DNA of 64,000 nt, taken from Sphingomonas sp. PP-CE-3A-406. Lineage in GTDB: Bacteria > Pseudomonadota > Alphaproteobacteria > Sphingomonadales > Sphingomonadaceae. A model generated the notes under the pieces. It saw nothing but the letters and a program-made list of their open reading frames with translations, did not search any database and was not told where the DNA came from. The translations under genes were made by a program, and so were the position numbers. Location of the stretch: NCBI RefSeq assembly GCF_003688625.1, contig NZ_RCWY01000003.1:248001-312000 (forward strand), written 5' to 3'. Below, piece after piece: positions 1-7,654 of the stretch (positions are counted from its first letter, which is position 1; each line of letters starts with the position of its first letter).

Positions 1-93
1 AAGGTGCGAAAGGCCGTGTCGGGCCCGAAGTTCTAGCCTTTTCCCTGGGCCGCCATCGATCTACTTCGTAAAAGCGTTTTTGGCCCCAACCCG

Positions 94-174
94 GTCATCC
101 TGACGAAAGTCAGGATCCAGGGCCATGAAGGATAGCGCTCTGTTACTCTGGATCCTGACTTTCGTCAGGATGAC
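94..174. repeat. Class A palindromic repeat, copy 1
   Basis: The left arm starts GTCATCCTGACGAAAGTCAG and the right arm is its reverse complement ending in GGATGAC. The arms are 27 bp and perfectly complementary, around a variable 27-bp centre. Four more copies of the same arms occur in this window at 2554, 25104, 30695 and 58887. It lies downstream of mmcB, in a gap between genes. Confidence 0.9.
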
Positions 175-178
175 GGAC

Positions 179-688
179 TTAGAACGCCAACCCGTCCGCG
201 TCCGGATCCATCTGCGCGATCAACCGACGCGCGGCGCGCCGCGCAAACGCGAGCGTACCCCGCTTTCGGATATGCGCGGGCAGGGGGGTGGTATGCGCCT
301 CGCGGACGATCGCTGCATCGTAGCGGTCCGCGACGATGATCCCGGTGCGCTCGGGCAGGAACGCAGGCCCGTGCAGCGGCCCGACGTCGAACCCCGCCGG
401 CACCGCCCAGAAATACCGGTCGCAATGCCCGAGGTAATCCGGCCATTTGCCGTCGCCGAGCAGGTCGGCGCGCGACACCTTGATCTCGACGATCACGATC
501 TGCCCGCGCGCGTCCACCGCCATCAGGTCGGCGCGGCGGCCACCGTCGAGCGGGACCTCGGTCATTGCGGTGAGGTCGTGGCGCAGCAACATCCGGATCA
601 CGCCGCGCGCTACATCGGCGGCGCACAGCGTTGAATCCTGGGAGGATCCGGGTTTGTCGATGCAGGAGTCCGGCGGCATATCGAGCAT
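179..688 (-). CDS. mmcB: MmcB-like DNA repair protein
   Basis: This protein of about 169 residues resembles the MmcB family (PF06319), in which the Caulobacter member is an SOS-induced factor for mitomycin C resistance. The visible core is a restriction-enzyme-like fold: 'RRADLMAVDARGQIVIVEIK' holds the Asp and the Glu-X-Lys of a PD-(D/E)XK active site, followed by 'KWPDYLGHCDRYFWAV'. I place the start at the ATG at 688. The frame stays open to a TTG at 706, but that codon lies inside the LexA-type box at 701-715, so it is unlikely. An ATG at 679 is also possible. The gene stands alone on the minus strand. Confidence 0.85.
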   Translation of the reverse strand: MLDMPPDSCIDKPGSSQDSTLCAADVARGVIRMLLRHDLTAMTEVPLDGGRRADLMAVDARGQIVIVEIKVSRADLLGDGKWPDYLGHCDRYFWAVPAGFDVGPLHGPAFLPERTGIIVADRYDAAIVREAHTTPLPAHIRKRGTLAFARRAARRLIAQMDPDADGLAF

Positions 689-700
689 GCCCCGGAAATA

Positions 701-715
701 GAACAATTCGCGAAC
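701..715 (-). promoter_or_regulatory. LexA (SOS) box upstream of mmcB
   Basis: The top strand reads GAACAATTCGCGAAC, which is GAAC-N7-GAAC, the direct-repeat operator known for alphaproteobacterial LexA. It lies 13 bp upstream of the chosen mmcB start. The same architecture precedes imuA at 44498. SOS control of mmcB is established in Caulobacter, which supports the assignment. Confidence 0.7.
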
Positions 716-785
716 GAGGCAAGCTCATTCACGGATTGTGATCGTAGTTTGGGAGAAGCGACTAGCCTAATCGCCGTCCCATTTC

Positions 786-854
786 CGTTCGTGCTCGGCG
801 AGGTCGAAGCGCCTTAGCCTGCAACTCACCCTTCGACTTCGCTCAGGGCGAACG
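786..854. repeat. Class J palindromic repeat, diverged copy
   Basis: The left arm (CGTTCGTGCTCGGCGAGGTC...) and the right arm (CTTCGACTTCGCTCAGGGCG...) form an imperfect inverted repeat ending in GAACG. A better preserved copy of the same sequence is at 19105-19173. The element fills part of the gap downstream of the SleB-like hydrolase gene. Confidence 0.7.
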
Positions 855-921
855 GAAGGGGGAGGGGGAAACGGAGAGAAGAGGTTCAGGGTAGACGCTG
901 ACCCGAAACGCCAGCTCGAAC

Positions 922-1581
922 TCAGCGGTAGAAGACGTGGTTGCCGATCGAGGCGACCTTGACCGCGCGGACCGAAGGGCGACGGTCGGGCGTGTTGAAA
1001 TACAGCGCCTTGTCGGCGGGGCTGTTCCACGCGCTGGCGAGCGCGACCTTGGCGACCGCGATCGCGGTGCGATAGGCGGTGCCCGCGTTGATCGACGGGA
1101 TTTCGCCGCCACGAACGAAGCTGAACTGGCCGCGCTGCTTGACGACGCCGCAGACGTCGGCGGGGAAACGACCCGACTTGGCGCGATTGATGATGACTTC
1201 GGCGACCGCGAGCTGGCCGGTCAGCGGCTCGCCCTTCGATTCGAAATAGATCGCACCGGCTAGGCACTGGAGCGCGTCGCTGGCGGCGGCGCTATCCTGC
1301 GCGGCAACGGCCTGGGCGAGCGTATCGAATTCTTCGGCTTCGGACTTCGCGGTGTCCACGGCAGGTTCGACGCTGTTCTGCTCAACGGGGGCAACCGGGG
1401 TTGCGGCTGGAGCGATCTGCGGAACATTCTGCGGGGAGAGGACGTTTAGATTTGCGAGAGCGGTGAGGTTGACCGCTGGACGGTCGATGCCAGTAGCATG
1501 ACCCGGTGCGCTGTTGCCAAGCAGGCCCGCAAGAGAAAATGTCATGACTGCGATCGTTGCAGCCCGCTGAAGAATCGTCAT
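922..1581 (-). CDS. SleB-like cell wall hydrolase
   Basis: A 219-residue secreted protein. Residues 1-29 form a signal peptide ending near 'GHATG', followed by a Pro/Ala-rich linker to about residue 100. The C-terminal 110 residues match the Hydrolase_2/SleB domain (PF07486) with 'CLAGAIYFESKGEP', which contains the expected catalytic Glu, then 'AVAEVIINRAKSGRFP' and 'QFSFV'. The family cleaves peptidoglycan as a lytic transglycosylase or amidase. Here it is presumably a periplasmic wall-remodelling enzyme, since nothing else suggests sporulation. The gene is monocistronic on the minus strand, and a class J repeat lies downstream. Confidence 0.85.
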   Translation of the reverse strand: MTILQRAATIAVMTFSLAGLLGNSAPGHATGIDRPAVNLTALANLNVLSPQNVPQIAPAATPVAPVEQNSVEPAVDTAKSEAEEFDTLAQAVAAQDSAAASDALQCLAGAIYFESKGEPLTGQLAVAEVIINRAKSGRFPADVCGVVKQRGQFSFVRGGEIPSINAGTAYRTAIAVAKVALASAWNSPADKALYFNTPDRRPSVRAVKVASIGNHVFYR

Positions 1582-1734
1582 TCAAACTTGTTCAGATGCG
1601 GTTGGACCACGGAAACAATCGTACGAGCCGATCGTCCGGGCATCCCCCCGACTGCGTAACTGATCCGGATCGCACCCGTCCCAGCACAACGCCAATCAAT
1701 GTTGCAATCCCTCTCTATTGGGGGGGCTTTCGAG

Positions 1735-2061
1735 TCAATCGTCGAGGATCGTTTCAGCGGCGAAGCGTTCCGCCGCTGCGATGTCCACCTCGATTACCCA
1801 TAGATCCGGGTCGCTTGCGCGCCTGCGTTGCCAATAGCCGTCAAGGTTTTCGGCGGGAGTCGAGTCGATCAGCGCCGTCCGTCCGTCGGGTCCGATCCCG
1901 CGTTCGAGCAGACGGGCAGGGGCGCCCTTGTCGATCGCAATGACCAGGATCGCGCCGCCTTGCGGGTCGCCTTTCGCCATCACCGCGCCAAAGCCGCCGG
2001 CGTCGTTGACGCGCCGCAGCAGAGCGCTGACGAGGATTCCGCTGGGGAGACGGCCACTCAT
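1735..2061 (-). CDS. DUF1491 family protein
   Basis: A 108-residue protein with no signal peptide or membrane segment. It matches the alphaproteobacterial DUF1491 family: an N-terminal 'LPSGILVSALLRRVNDAGGFG', a central 'GAILVIAIDKG' beta segment and a C-terminal 'DLWVIEVD' segment rich in acidic residues. Its function is not known. The ATG overlaps the stop codon of the upstream thioesterase gene by four bases (ATGA, 2058-2061), so the two are probably translationally coupled. Confidence 0.8.
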   Translation of the reverse strand: MSGRLPSGILVSALLRRVNDAGGFGAVMAKGDPQGGAILVIAIDKGAPARLLERGIGPDGRTALIDSTPAENLDGYWQRRRASDPDLWVIEVDIAAAERFAAETILDD

Positions 2062-2525
2062 GTTGCGCTGCGGTATCCGGGGAGACCGGCGAGCGCGATC
2101 CGCGACCGCATGAACGTGCCGGTGCCTCTTGCCGCCTCTTCGCCGTCCGCATCGATCAGGCGCGCATCCGAGACGAAGACACGTCGCTTGCCGCTGATCC
2201 AGCGTCCTTCGGCGATCACCGGGCCGATCTTCAACGGGCGCGTGAGGAGGAGGTTGAACGCGGTGGTGAGCAGGAAACGATCGGTAACCAGGCTGTTGCA
2301 GGCGTAGAAGGCGGCGTCGTCGAGCATCTTGAAATAGCTCGTGCCGTGCGCGGCACCGCCGGCGTGGTAGTGGCGCTCGTCGATCGTGAAATGGATGCGC
2401 GCGACGCCGGCTTCGGGGATTTCCAGCGAGGAGTCGAAGAACCGGTTGATCGGGGCTTGGGCGTAGAGCGATTCCAGCGCGCGGAAATGGGCGTTTGCGC
2501 CGGCTGTGTTCGGGGTGTCAGACAT
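2058..2525 (-). CDS. PaaI-family hotdog thioesterase
   Basis: A 155-residue protein with the hotdog-fold pattern of PaaI-type acyl-CoA thioesterases. 'YHAGGAAHGTSYFKMLDDAA' corresponds to the helix-start region that binds CoA in the family. The C-terminal 'GKRRVFVSDARLIDADGEEA' is the usual last beta hairpin. The substrate is not predictable. I choose the ATG at 2525: the frame stays open upstream to 2603, but those residues are the translation of a class A palindromic repeat and are not family sequence. The stop overlaps the DUF1491 start. Confidence 0.82.
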   Translation of the reverse strand: MSDTPNTAGANAHFRALESLYAQAPINRFFDSSLEIPEAGVARIHFTIDERHYHAGGAAHGTSYFKMLDDAAFYACNSLVTDRFLLTTAFNLLLTRPLKIGPVIAEGRWISGKRRVFVSDARLIDADGEEAARGTGTFMRSRIALAGLPGYRSAT

Positions 2526-2553
2526 GCAAAAGCCGCCCGACCAAGCCCGCTTC

Positions 2554-2634
2554 GTCATCCTGACGAAAGTCAGGATCCAGAGTAACCGATGGCAGCCCTT
2601 CACGGCTCTGGATCCTGACTTTCGTCAGGATGAC
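2554..2634. repeat. Class A palindromic repeat, copy 2
   Basis: The 27-bp arms are the same as those of the element at 94-174, again as a perfect inverted repeat around a 27-bp centre. It lies between ptsN and the thioesterase gene. Read from the thioesterase side it encodes an open N-terminal extension that is almost certainly not translated. Confidence 0.9.
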
Positions 2635-2662
2635 GGGGGCGGGTACGGACGCGGGGTGGGGG

Positions 2663-3139
2663 TCACGCGGCATCGCGGACCTCGTCGGCGGTGAACAGCG
2701 CGTAGACCGCATCGGGTGATCCGCCGCCGCGCAATTTCTCGAGGAACGCCTTGTCGCGCAACCGGCGCGAGACGCGGGCCAGCGCCTTCAGATGGACCGC
2801 GCCGGCGTCGGTGGGGGACAGCAGCATGAAGACCAGATCGACGGGGAGATCGTCGACCGCTTGGAAATCGACTGGTTGCGCGAGCCGGGCGAAGACACCG
2901 GTGACCTGCGCAAGCCCTTCGAGCTTGGCATGCGGGATCGCGACGCCGCCGCCGAACCCGGTCGAGCCTAGCTTCTCGCGCGCCGCCAGCCGGTCGGCGA
3001 TCATCTTGGGGTCGGCGTCGAGTATCTCCGATGCGGTCGTGGCGAGATGCTGGAACACCGCCTTCTTGTTGGTGGCGATGACGCCCGTCTGCACTGCGTC
3101 GGGACGCAGCAAATCGCTGAAATCGGTCATGGTGTTCAA
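2663..3139 (-). CDS. ptsN: PTS IIA-like nitrogen-regulatory protein PtsN
   Basis: A 158-residue EIIA(Ntr)-type protein of the fructose/mannitol IIA fold. The phosphorylated histidine is His70 in 'GGGVAIPHAKLEGL', preceded by 'LAAREKLGSTGFGGG'. 'LVFMLLSPTDAGAVHLKAL' is the second conserved block. In the nitrogen PTS (PtsP-NPr-PtsN) it acts as a regulatory phosphoacceptor and does not transport sugar. No NPr or PtsP gene is in this window. It follows hpf in the same direction (92 bp gap), a pairing also seen near rpoN in many proteobacteria, although rpoN is absent here. An ATG three codons in is an alternative start. Confidence 0.9.
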   Translation of the reverse strand: MNTMTDFSDLLRPDAVQTGVIATNKKAVFQHLATTASEILDADPKMIADRLAAREKLGSTGFGGGVAIPHAKLEGLAQVTGVFARLAQPVDFQAVDDLPVDLVFMLLSPTDAGAVHLKALARVSRRLRDKAFLEKLRGGGSPDAVYALFTADEVRDAA

Positions 3140-3231
3140 TGTCTCAAGCGCCCCCGCGCGCGTCCGCCTTAGCGGGTTGCGCGGAGGCGTAAAGGCGCGG
3201 CCTTGAGACCCGCGCCTTTATGGACCCTTCT

Positions 3232-3831
3232 TTACTGGGGAGGGGAGGCGGCCGCGCGCTGTGGCTCGACCCAGCCGATCGTACCGTCGCCGCGCTTGTA
3301 CACCATGTTGTGCGCGCCGGTGCCCGCATTCATGAAGAGCAGCGCGGCGGTGTTGCGCAGATCGAGCATCATCACGGCGTCGGACACGCTCGCCTCGGGG
3401 ATGTCGACGCGCGTTTCGGCGATGATCAGCGGTGCATCCGCGACATCGTCTTCCTCGATGCTTTCCTGGAACAGCGTGTAACCGGCATTGTCGTAGCCGT
3501 TGCTCTCGGCGATCGCGACCGCTTCGCCGGCATGGCGATCCTTCAGGCGGCGCATGTAGCGGCGGAGCTGAGTCTCGATCTTGGCGGCGGCACCATCGAA
3601 GGCGGCGCGGGCGTCATAGGCGTCGCCGTGGCCCTTGATCACGAGGCCCTTCATCACATGCGCGACGATGTCGCATTTGAACCCGGCGTCGTGCGGCCCC
3701 TTGCCGAACGTGACCTCGGCCGAGATGGCGCGCGAGAAATATTTGTCGGCGATACCCTGGAGTCGGTCTTCCACGTGGCTGTTGAGTGCTTCGCCAGTGT
3801 CAACCTGATGACCAGAAATCCGGATATCCAT
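3232..3831 (-). CDS. hpf: Long-form ribosome hibernation-promoting factor
   Basis: A 199-residue HPF/RaiA family protein. Residues 1-100 form the S30AE domain that sits in the decoding centre of the 30S subunit ('MDIRISGHQVDTGEALNSHV', 'VTFGKGPHDAGFKCDIVAH', 'KIETQLRRYMRRLKDRH'). Residues 140-199 form the C-terminal dimerisation domain ('TAALLFMNAGTGAHNMVYKR'). The long form makes 100S ribosome dimers on its own in stationary phase. It is upstream of ptsN on the minus strand. Confidence 0.92.
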   Translation of the reverse strand: MDIRISGHQVDTGEALNSHVEDRLQGIADKYFSRAISAEVTFGKGPHDAGFKCDIVAHVMKGLVIKGHGDAYDARAAFDGAAAKIETQLRRYMRRLKDRHAGEAVAIAESNGYDNAGYTLFQESIEEDDVADAPLIIAETRVDIPEASVSDAVMMLDLRNTAALLFMNAGTGAHNMVYKRGDGTIGWVEPQRAAASPPQ

Positions 3832-3891
3832 TATCGTCTCCTTGTCGGCGTTACAGTCTCGGGCGGTCCTATTGGCTCCACCCTGCCAGCG

Positions 3892-4584
3892 TCATCCGGA
3901 CGCCACGGCCCCCCAAATCGGATCCTTGATCCCCTTCATAAACGCAGCATGGGCCGCAAGGTCTCCCTCGCTCACCGCGAAAACGCGGGGCGGGCGAACG
4001 ACCCGAGGCGCCTGTGCGACGATCGGAGTCGCGGCGGTGCTGCCGGTATCGCCGAGCAGGCCGAGGCCGATCTGACGACCGCCCATCAGCTCGACATAGA
4101 CCTGCGCGAGCAACTGCGCGTCGAGCAGCGCGCCGTGCAGTACGCGGTGGCTGCGATCGATTCCGAAGCGCGAACAGAGTGCGTCGAGCGAATGCTTGGC
4201 GCCGGGGTGACGGCTGCGCGCGATCTGCAGCGTATCGACCATCCGCTTCATGTGGATGATCTGGCGACCGCACTTGGTCAGCTCGCCGTTGAGGAACGAG
4301 AAGTCGAAGCCGGCATTGTGCGCGATCATCGGCGCGTCGCCGACGAATTCGAGCAGGTCCTCGACCGCGTCGGCGAACTTCGGCTTGTCGGAGAGGAACT
4401 GCGCGCTCAGCCCGTGGACGTTGAACGCCTCGACCGGCATGTCGCGCTCGGGGTGGTAATAGGCGTGGAAGGTGCGGCCGGTCTCGACCCGGTTGAGCAT
4501 CTCGACGCAGCCGATTTCGACCATGCGGTCGCCGCCGGAAAAACTGAGGCCGGTGGTTTCGGTATCGAAGACGATCTCACGCAT
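3892..4584 (-). CDS. dnaQ: DNA polymerase III epsilon subunit
   Basis: A 230-residue 3'-5' proofreading exonuclease of the DnaQ/DEDDh family. ExoI is 'VFDTETTGLSF' near residue 5, ExoII is 'IAHNAGFDFSFLNGEL', and ExoIII is 'HRVLHGALLDAQLLAQVYVE' with the His and Asp of the DEDDh set. The C-terminal tail would carry the polymerase-binding motif. It is the last gene of the leftward ppsR-maf-aroE-coaE-dnaQ cluster, an order conserved beside the origin in many alphaproteobacteria. Confidence 0.93.
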   Translation of the reverse strand: MREIVFDTETTGLSFSGGDRMVEIGCVEMLNRVETGRTFHAYYHPERDMPVEAFNVHGLSAQFLSDKPKFADAVEDLLEFVGDAPMIAHNAGFDFSFLNGELTKCGRQIIHMKRMVDTLQIARSRHPGAKHSLDALCSRFGIDRSHRVLHGALLDAQLLAQVYVELMGGRQIGLGLLGDTGSTAATPIVAQAPRVVRPPRVFAVSEGDLAAHAAFMKGIKDPIWGAVASG

Positions 4585-4599
4585 CCCGATGGTATCGGC

Positions 4600-5175
4600 T
4601 CAGATTTCCAAGGATGCAAGCACCGCCCGGACTTGCGCGCGCGTTGCGGCGAAGCTGGTGTCGGTGTCGATGACGTGATCGGCGCGGGCGCGCTTTTCCG
4701 CGTCGGGAGTCTGCCGGGCGAGGATCGCGGCGAACTTCTCCGCGGTCATGCCGGGGCGCGTGAGGACGCGGGCGCGCTGGACGTCGGGGGCGGCGGAGAC
4801 GACGACGATCACGTCGACGTTGCGGTCGCCACCGGTCTCGAACAGCAGGGGGACGTCGAACACGACTCGCTGGCCGGCGTGTTTTGCGAGGAAGGCGGCG
4901 CGTTCTTTGCCGACGGCGGGGTGGACGATCGCTTCGAGGCGCTTGATCGCGGCGTCGTCGCCGAACACCACCGCGCCGAGTTTTGCGCGGTCGACTGCGC
5001 CGTTGGCGGTGGTGCCGGGGAAGGCGGTTTCGATCGCGGGAACGAGTCGCCCGCCGATGCCTTGCAGTCGGTGGACGGTTGCGTCGGCGTCGAACACGGG
5101 GACGGCCTCGTCGGCGAACATCGCAGCGACGGCGGATTTGCCCATGCCGATCGAGCCGGTGAGGCCGATGATCAT
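4600..5175 (-). CDS. coaE: Dephospho-CoA kinase
   Basis: A 191-residue P-loop kinase that phosphorylates dephospho-CoA in the last step of CoA synthesis. The P-loop is '[14 protein letters not shown]' at residues 4-17. '[11 protein letters not shown]' is the conserved DAD substrate segment and '[12 protein letters not shown]' the family's DxPLLFE motif. The start ATG at 5175 overlaps the aroE stop by four bases. The frame stays open far upstream into aroE, but the family N-terminus fixes this start. Confidence 0.93.
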   Translation of the reverse strand: MIIGLTGSIGMGKSAVAAMFADEAVPVFDADATVHRLQGIGGRLVPAIETAFPGTTANGAVDRAKLGAVVFGDDAAIKRLEAIVHPAVGKERAAFLAKHAGQRVVFDVPLLFETGGDRNVDVIVVVSAAPDVQRARVLTRPGMTAEKFAAILARQTPDAEKRARADHVIDTDTSFAATRAQVRAVLASLEI

Positions 5176-5984
5176 TTGACCAGCGACGCGCGGAGGTCTT
5201 CGTCGCGATCGCGCGGTGGTTCCACGTGGAACAATATCTCGAACGCGACGGCGGCTTGGCCGATCAACATCTCCAGGCCATCGACGGTTTCGAGATCGCG
5301 CGCGCGCGCCGCTTTGAGCAGACCGGTTTCGAGCGGGGAGTAGACGATGTCGTAGACCAGCGAGTCGGGTTCGAGCGCGCCGAGATCGATGTCGAGCGGT
5401 GGTTGGCCGGCCATGCCGAGTACGCTGGCGTTGACGAGCAGGCGCGATGGCGGGGCGGCGGGGCCGATCGGGAGCGCCTGACCCTTGAGGCCGAACGTTG
5501 ACAGCAGCGCCGCGCCCTTCAGCGGATTGCGGTTCAGGATCGTGACGGGGCCGACGCCCATTCGCGACAGCGCGAACAGGATCGCGCGGGCGGCACCCCC
5601 GGCGCCGATTACGGTGACGGGCTGGCCGGCGATGTCGAGGTCGTCGATTGGCGCCCAGAATCCGGCGGCGTCGGTGTTGGTGCCGACGCAGTCGCCCGCC
5701 TGGTTGCGGAACACGGTGTTGATCGCGCCGATCGTCCCGCGGACGTTGCCGGGGTCGGAGACGTGGTCGAGTGCTGCGAGCTTGTGCGGCATCGTGATGT
5801 TGCACCCTCGCCATGCGGGGTCGGCTTTGCGTTCGGCGAAGTACGCGGGGAGGGCGTCCGGGGTGACGAGCTTGTGGCGGTACTCCGCGTCGATCCCGAG
5901 CGCGTCTAGCCAGAAGCCGTGGATCAGCGGCGATTTCGACTGCGCGATCGGATCGCCGATCACTTCTGCATAGGGGCGGGTCAT
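5172..5984 (-). CDS. aroE: Shikimate dehydrogenase
   Basis: A 270-residue NADPH-dependent shikimate dehydrogenase. '[17 protein letters not shown]' binds shikimate, '[13 protein letters not shown]' contains the catalytic Lys, and '[15 protein letters not shown]' is the NADP-binding loop. The C-terminal '[15 protein letters not shown]' is the conserved family tail. It overlaps coaE by four bases. The codons for 'FHVEPP' near the C-terminus double as a parS-like palindrome at 5218-5233. Confidence 0.93.
   Translation of the reverse strand: MTRPYAEVIGDPIAQSKSPLIHGFWLDALGIDAEYRHKLVTPDALPAYFAERKADPAWRGCNITMPHKLAALDHVSDPGNVRGTIGAINTVFRNQAGDCVGTNTDAAGFWAPIDDLDIAGQPVTVIGAGGAARAILFALSRMGVGPVTILNRNPLKGAALLSTFGLKGQALPIGPAAPPSRLLVNASVLGMAGQPPLDIDLGALEPDSLVYDIVYSPLETGLLKAARARDLETVDGLEMLIGQAAVAFEILFHVEPPRDRDEDLRASLVK
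5218..5233. promoter_or_regulatory. parS-like site 1 (inside aroE)
   Basis: GGTTCCACGTGGAACA matches TGTTCCACGTGGAACA at 15 of 16 positions. That 16-mer is the perfect palindrome present at 14889 and 17322, and it conforms to the ParB-binding parS family. It lies inside aroE, about 2.4 kb to the left of oriC, while parAB are to the right. Confidence 0.7.
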
Positions 5985-5995
5985 TCGAAGCTCCG

Positions 5996-6049
5996 TGTTT
6001 CCCCGCGGGGGCGGGGATCCAGTCTGGGCACCCGCCTTCGCGGGTGAAC
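5996..6049. repeat. Class F palindromic repeat (GTTT...GAAC type)
   Basis: The arms read GTTTCCCCGCGGGGGCGGGG and CCCGCCTTCGCGGGTGAAC, an imperfect inverted repeat only 54 bp long. It sits immediately upstream of aroE, in the gap to maf. It resembles the class E elements in its GTTC/GAAC-type ends. Confidence 0.6.
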
Positions 6050-6098
6050 GGGATTTAGTCTAGCGTGCGCGGAATGCCATGTGCAGCACCTACTGAAT

Positions 6099-6218
6099 CC
6101 TCCCCCGCAAGGGGGAGGTGTCGCCGGAGGTGACGGAGGGGGAGGATACGGAACAGGGGTTTCCCTTTCCTCCCCCTCCGTCTGGCAAGCGCCAGCCACC
6201 TCCCCCTGGCGGGGGAGG
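6099..6218. repeat. Class H palindromic repeat (CCTCCCCC...GGGGGAGG)
   Basis: A 120-bp compound inverted repeat downstream of maf. It has outer arms CCTCCCCCGC and GCGGGGGAGG and inner GGAGGGGGAGG/CCTCCCCCTCC segments. Its design (short outer hairpin, then a second inverted pair) is the same as in the two coding insertions at 22772 and 39573, and the ends are nearly the same. Confidence 0.7.
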
Positions 6219-6233
6219 ATCGAGATCGTCGGG

Positions 6234-6824
6234 TTACGCCGGCAACTCGCCACGCACGCGGAGGAAGTCGAGGACGTTGAGCAACGGCATGCCGAGAACC
6301 GTGAACTGGCTTCCTTCGATCTTGGCGAACAGTTGCGCGCCGGGGCCTTCGATGCGGTAGCAGCCGACGCAGCCCGCGATCGCGAGCCATTCTGCATCCA
6401 GATACGTCTCGATGAACGCATCGGACAGCGGGCGTACATGCATCTTCGCGCGCTCGACGTGGCGCCAGATCGCCTGGCCGTTCTCGGCGACGACCGCGGC
6501 GCTCCAGAGGTCGTGACGCTTGCCGGACATCAGCCTTAGGTGTGCCGCCGCATCGTCTCGGTCGACGGGCTTGTCGAGGATGGTGCCGTCTTCCAGTGCG
6601 ACCAGCGAGTCGCTGCCGAGGACGAGATAGCCGGGCATCCTTGCGGAAACCTTGAGCGCCTTCAGTTCCGCCAGCGCATCGGCGAGATCGCGCGGGGACA
6701 GGTCGCGCAACGCTGCCTTCGCCGCATCTTCGTCGACGCCGGCAAAGGTCGCCTCGAACGGCACACCCGCGGCGGTCAGCATCGCGCGACGCGAAGCGCT
6801 TTGTGAGGCGAGGATCAGGCTCAT
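6234..6824 (-). CDS. Maf family nucleotide pyrophosphatase
   Basis: A 196-residue Maf/Ham1-fold protein. The N-terminal 'LILASQSASRRAML' is the family's substrate-binding signature (S-x-S-x-R-R). 'LGSDSLVALEDG' carries the acidic metal ligand, and 'YRIEGPGAQLFAKIEGSQFT' is the characteristic C-terminal block. The family hydrolyses non-canonical or modified NTPs. The ATG at 6824 overlaps the ppsR stop by four bases. Longer upstream reading in this frame is antisense-like and ignored. Confidence 0.9.
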   Translation of the reverse strand: MSLILASQSASRRAMLTAAGVPFEATFAGVDEDAAKAALRDLSPRDLADALAELKALKVSARMPGYLVLGSDSLVALEDGTILDKPVDRDDAAAHLRLMSGKRHDLWSAAVVAENGQAIWRHVERAKMHVRPLSDAFIETYLDAEWLAIAGCVGCYRIEGPGAQLFAKIEGSQFTVLGMPLLNVLDFLRVRGELPA

Positions 6825-7654
6825 GCTTCCTCCGGCGTCACGGCGTCGGCGCGACGCTGGTTGCACAAGGCGATGATCGCCGCCGCGGTTTCCTCGATCG
6901 AGCGGCGCGTAACGTCGATGACCGGCCAGCCATTGTCGGCGAACATGCGGCGCGCGAAGGCCAGTTCGCGCATCACCGCTTCCTCCTCGACATAGGACGT
7001 GTCGGGCTGCTGGTTGAGCGACAGCAGACGGTTGCGGCGGACCTGAATCAGCCGATCCGCACTGGTCGTGAGGCCGACGATCAGCGGGTTGGCGAGCTTG
7101 TATAGGTTCAGAGGTGGTGGGCTTTCCACGACGATCGGGATGTTCGCGGTCTTGTAGCCACGATTGGCGAGGTAGATTGAGGTCGGCGTCTTCGACGAAC
7201 GTGACACGCCCGCCAGGACGATATCGGCCTCCTCCCATTCTTCCGAGGCGATCCCGTCGTCATGGGCGATCGTCCACTGGATCGCGTCGACGCGCGCGAA
7301 ATAGGCCGCATCTAGGACGTGCTGGCGGCCAGGTCGCGCCTTGGCCTGCTGCCCCAGCAACCCGGACAGTGCATCGTTGACCGGGTCGAGCGGCGCCACC
7401 GCAGGCAACCCCAGCGCAAGGCATCGCTGCTCCAGAATTCGCCGCGTCGCGGGGTTTACCAGCGTGAACACGACCAGCCCCGGGTTCTGCGCGATTTCCT
7501 GGAGGATGCGTTCGAGATGCGCCTCGGTCCGGACCATCGGCCAGAAATGGCGGACCGTCTCGACGTCGTCATATTGCGCCAGCGCCGCCTTCGCGATGTT
7601 CTCCAGCGTCTCGCCGGTCGAGTCCGACAACAGATGAAGGTGGAGCCGCATCAT
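6821..7654 (-). CDS. Pyruvate,water dikinase / PPDK regulatory protein
   Basis: A 277-residue member of the DUF299/PpsR family of bifunctional kinase-pyrophosphorylases that switch PEP synthase or PPDK on and off by phosphorylating a threonine. 'LHLLSDSTGETLENIAKAAL' opens the protein, and the nucleotide-binding motif is 'GVSRSSKTPTSIYLANRG'. I start at ATG 7654 (MMRLHLHLLSDS), with ATG 7651 as an alternative. The frame is open to 7744, but that part runs through DnaA-box sequence. The gene flanks oriC on the left, as in Caulobacter. Confidence 0.9.
   Translation of the reverse strand: MMRLHLHLLSDSTGETLENIAKAALAQYDDVETVRHFWPMVRTEAHLERILQEIAQNPGLVVFTLVNPATRRILEQRCLALGLPAVAPLDPVNDALSGLLGQQAKARPGRQHVLDAAYFARVDAIQWTIAHDDGIASEEWEEADIVLAGVSRSSKTPTSIYLANRGYKTANIPIVVESPPPLNLYKLANPLIVGLTTSADRLIQVRRNRLLSLNQQPDTSYVEEEAVMRELAFARRMFADNGWPVIDVTRRSIEETAAAIIALCNQRRADAVTPEEA

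Noticed and set aside
125-634. Open frame starting in a class A repeat and running opposite mmcB
   Set aside because: Its first residues are repeat translation (LLWILTFVRMT), which recurs at other copies, and the rest is antisense.
3220-5343. A 707-codon open frame on the plus strand across hpf, dnaQ and coaE
   Set aside because: It is antisense to three recognised genes, has no family sequence and is rich in Arg, Asp and Gly as expected from a GC-rich complement.
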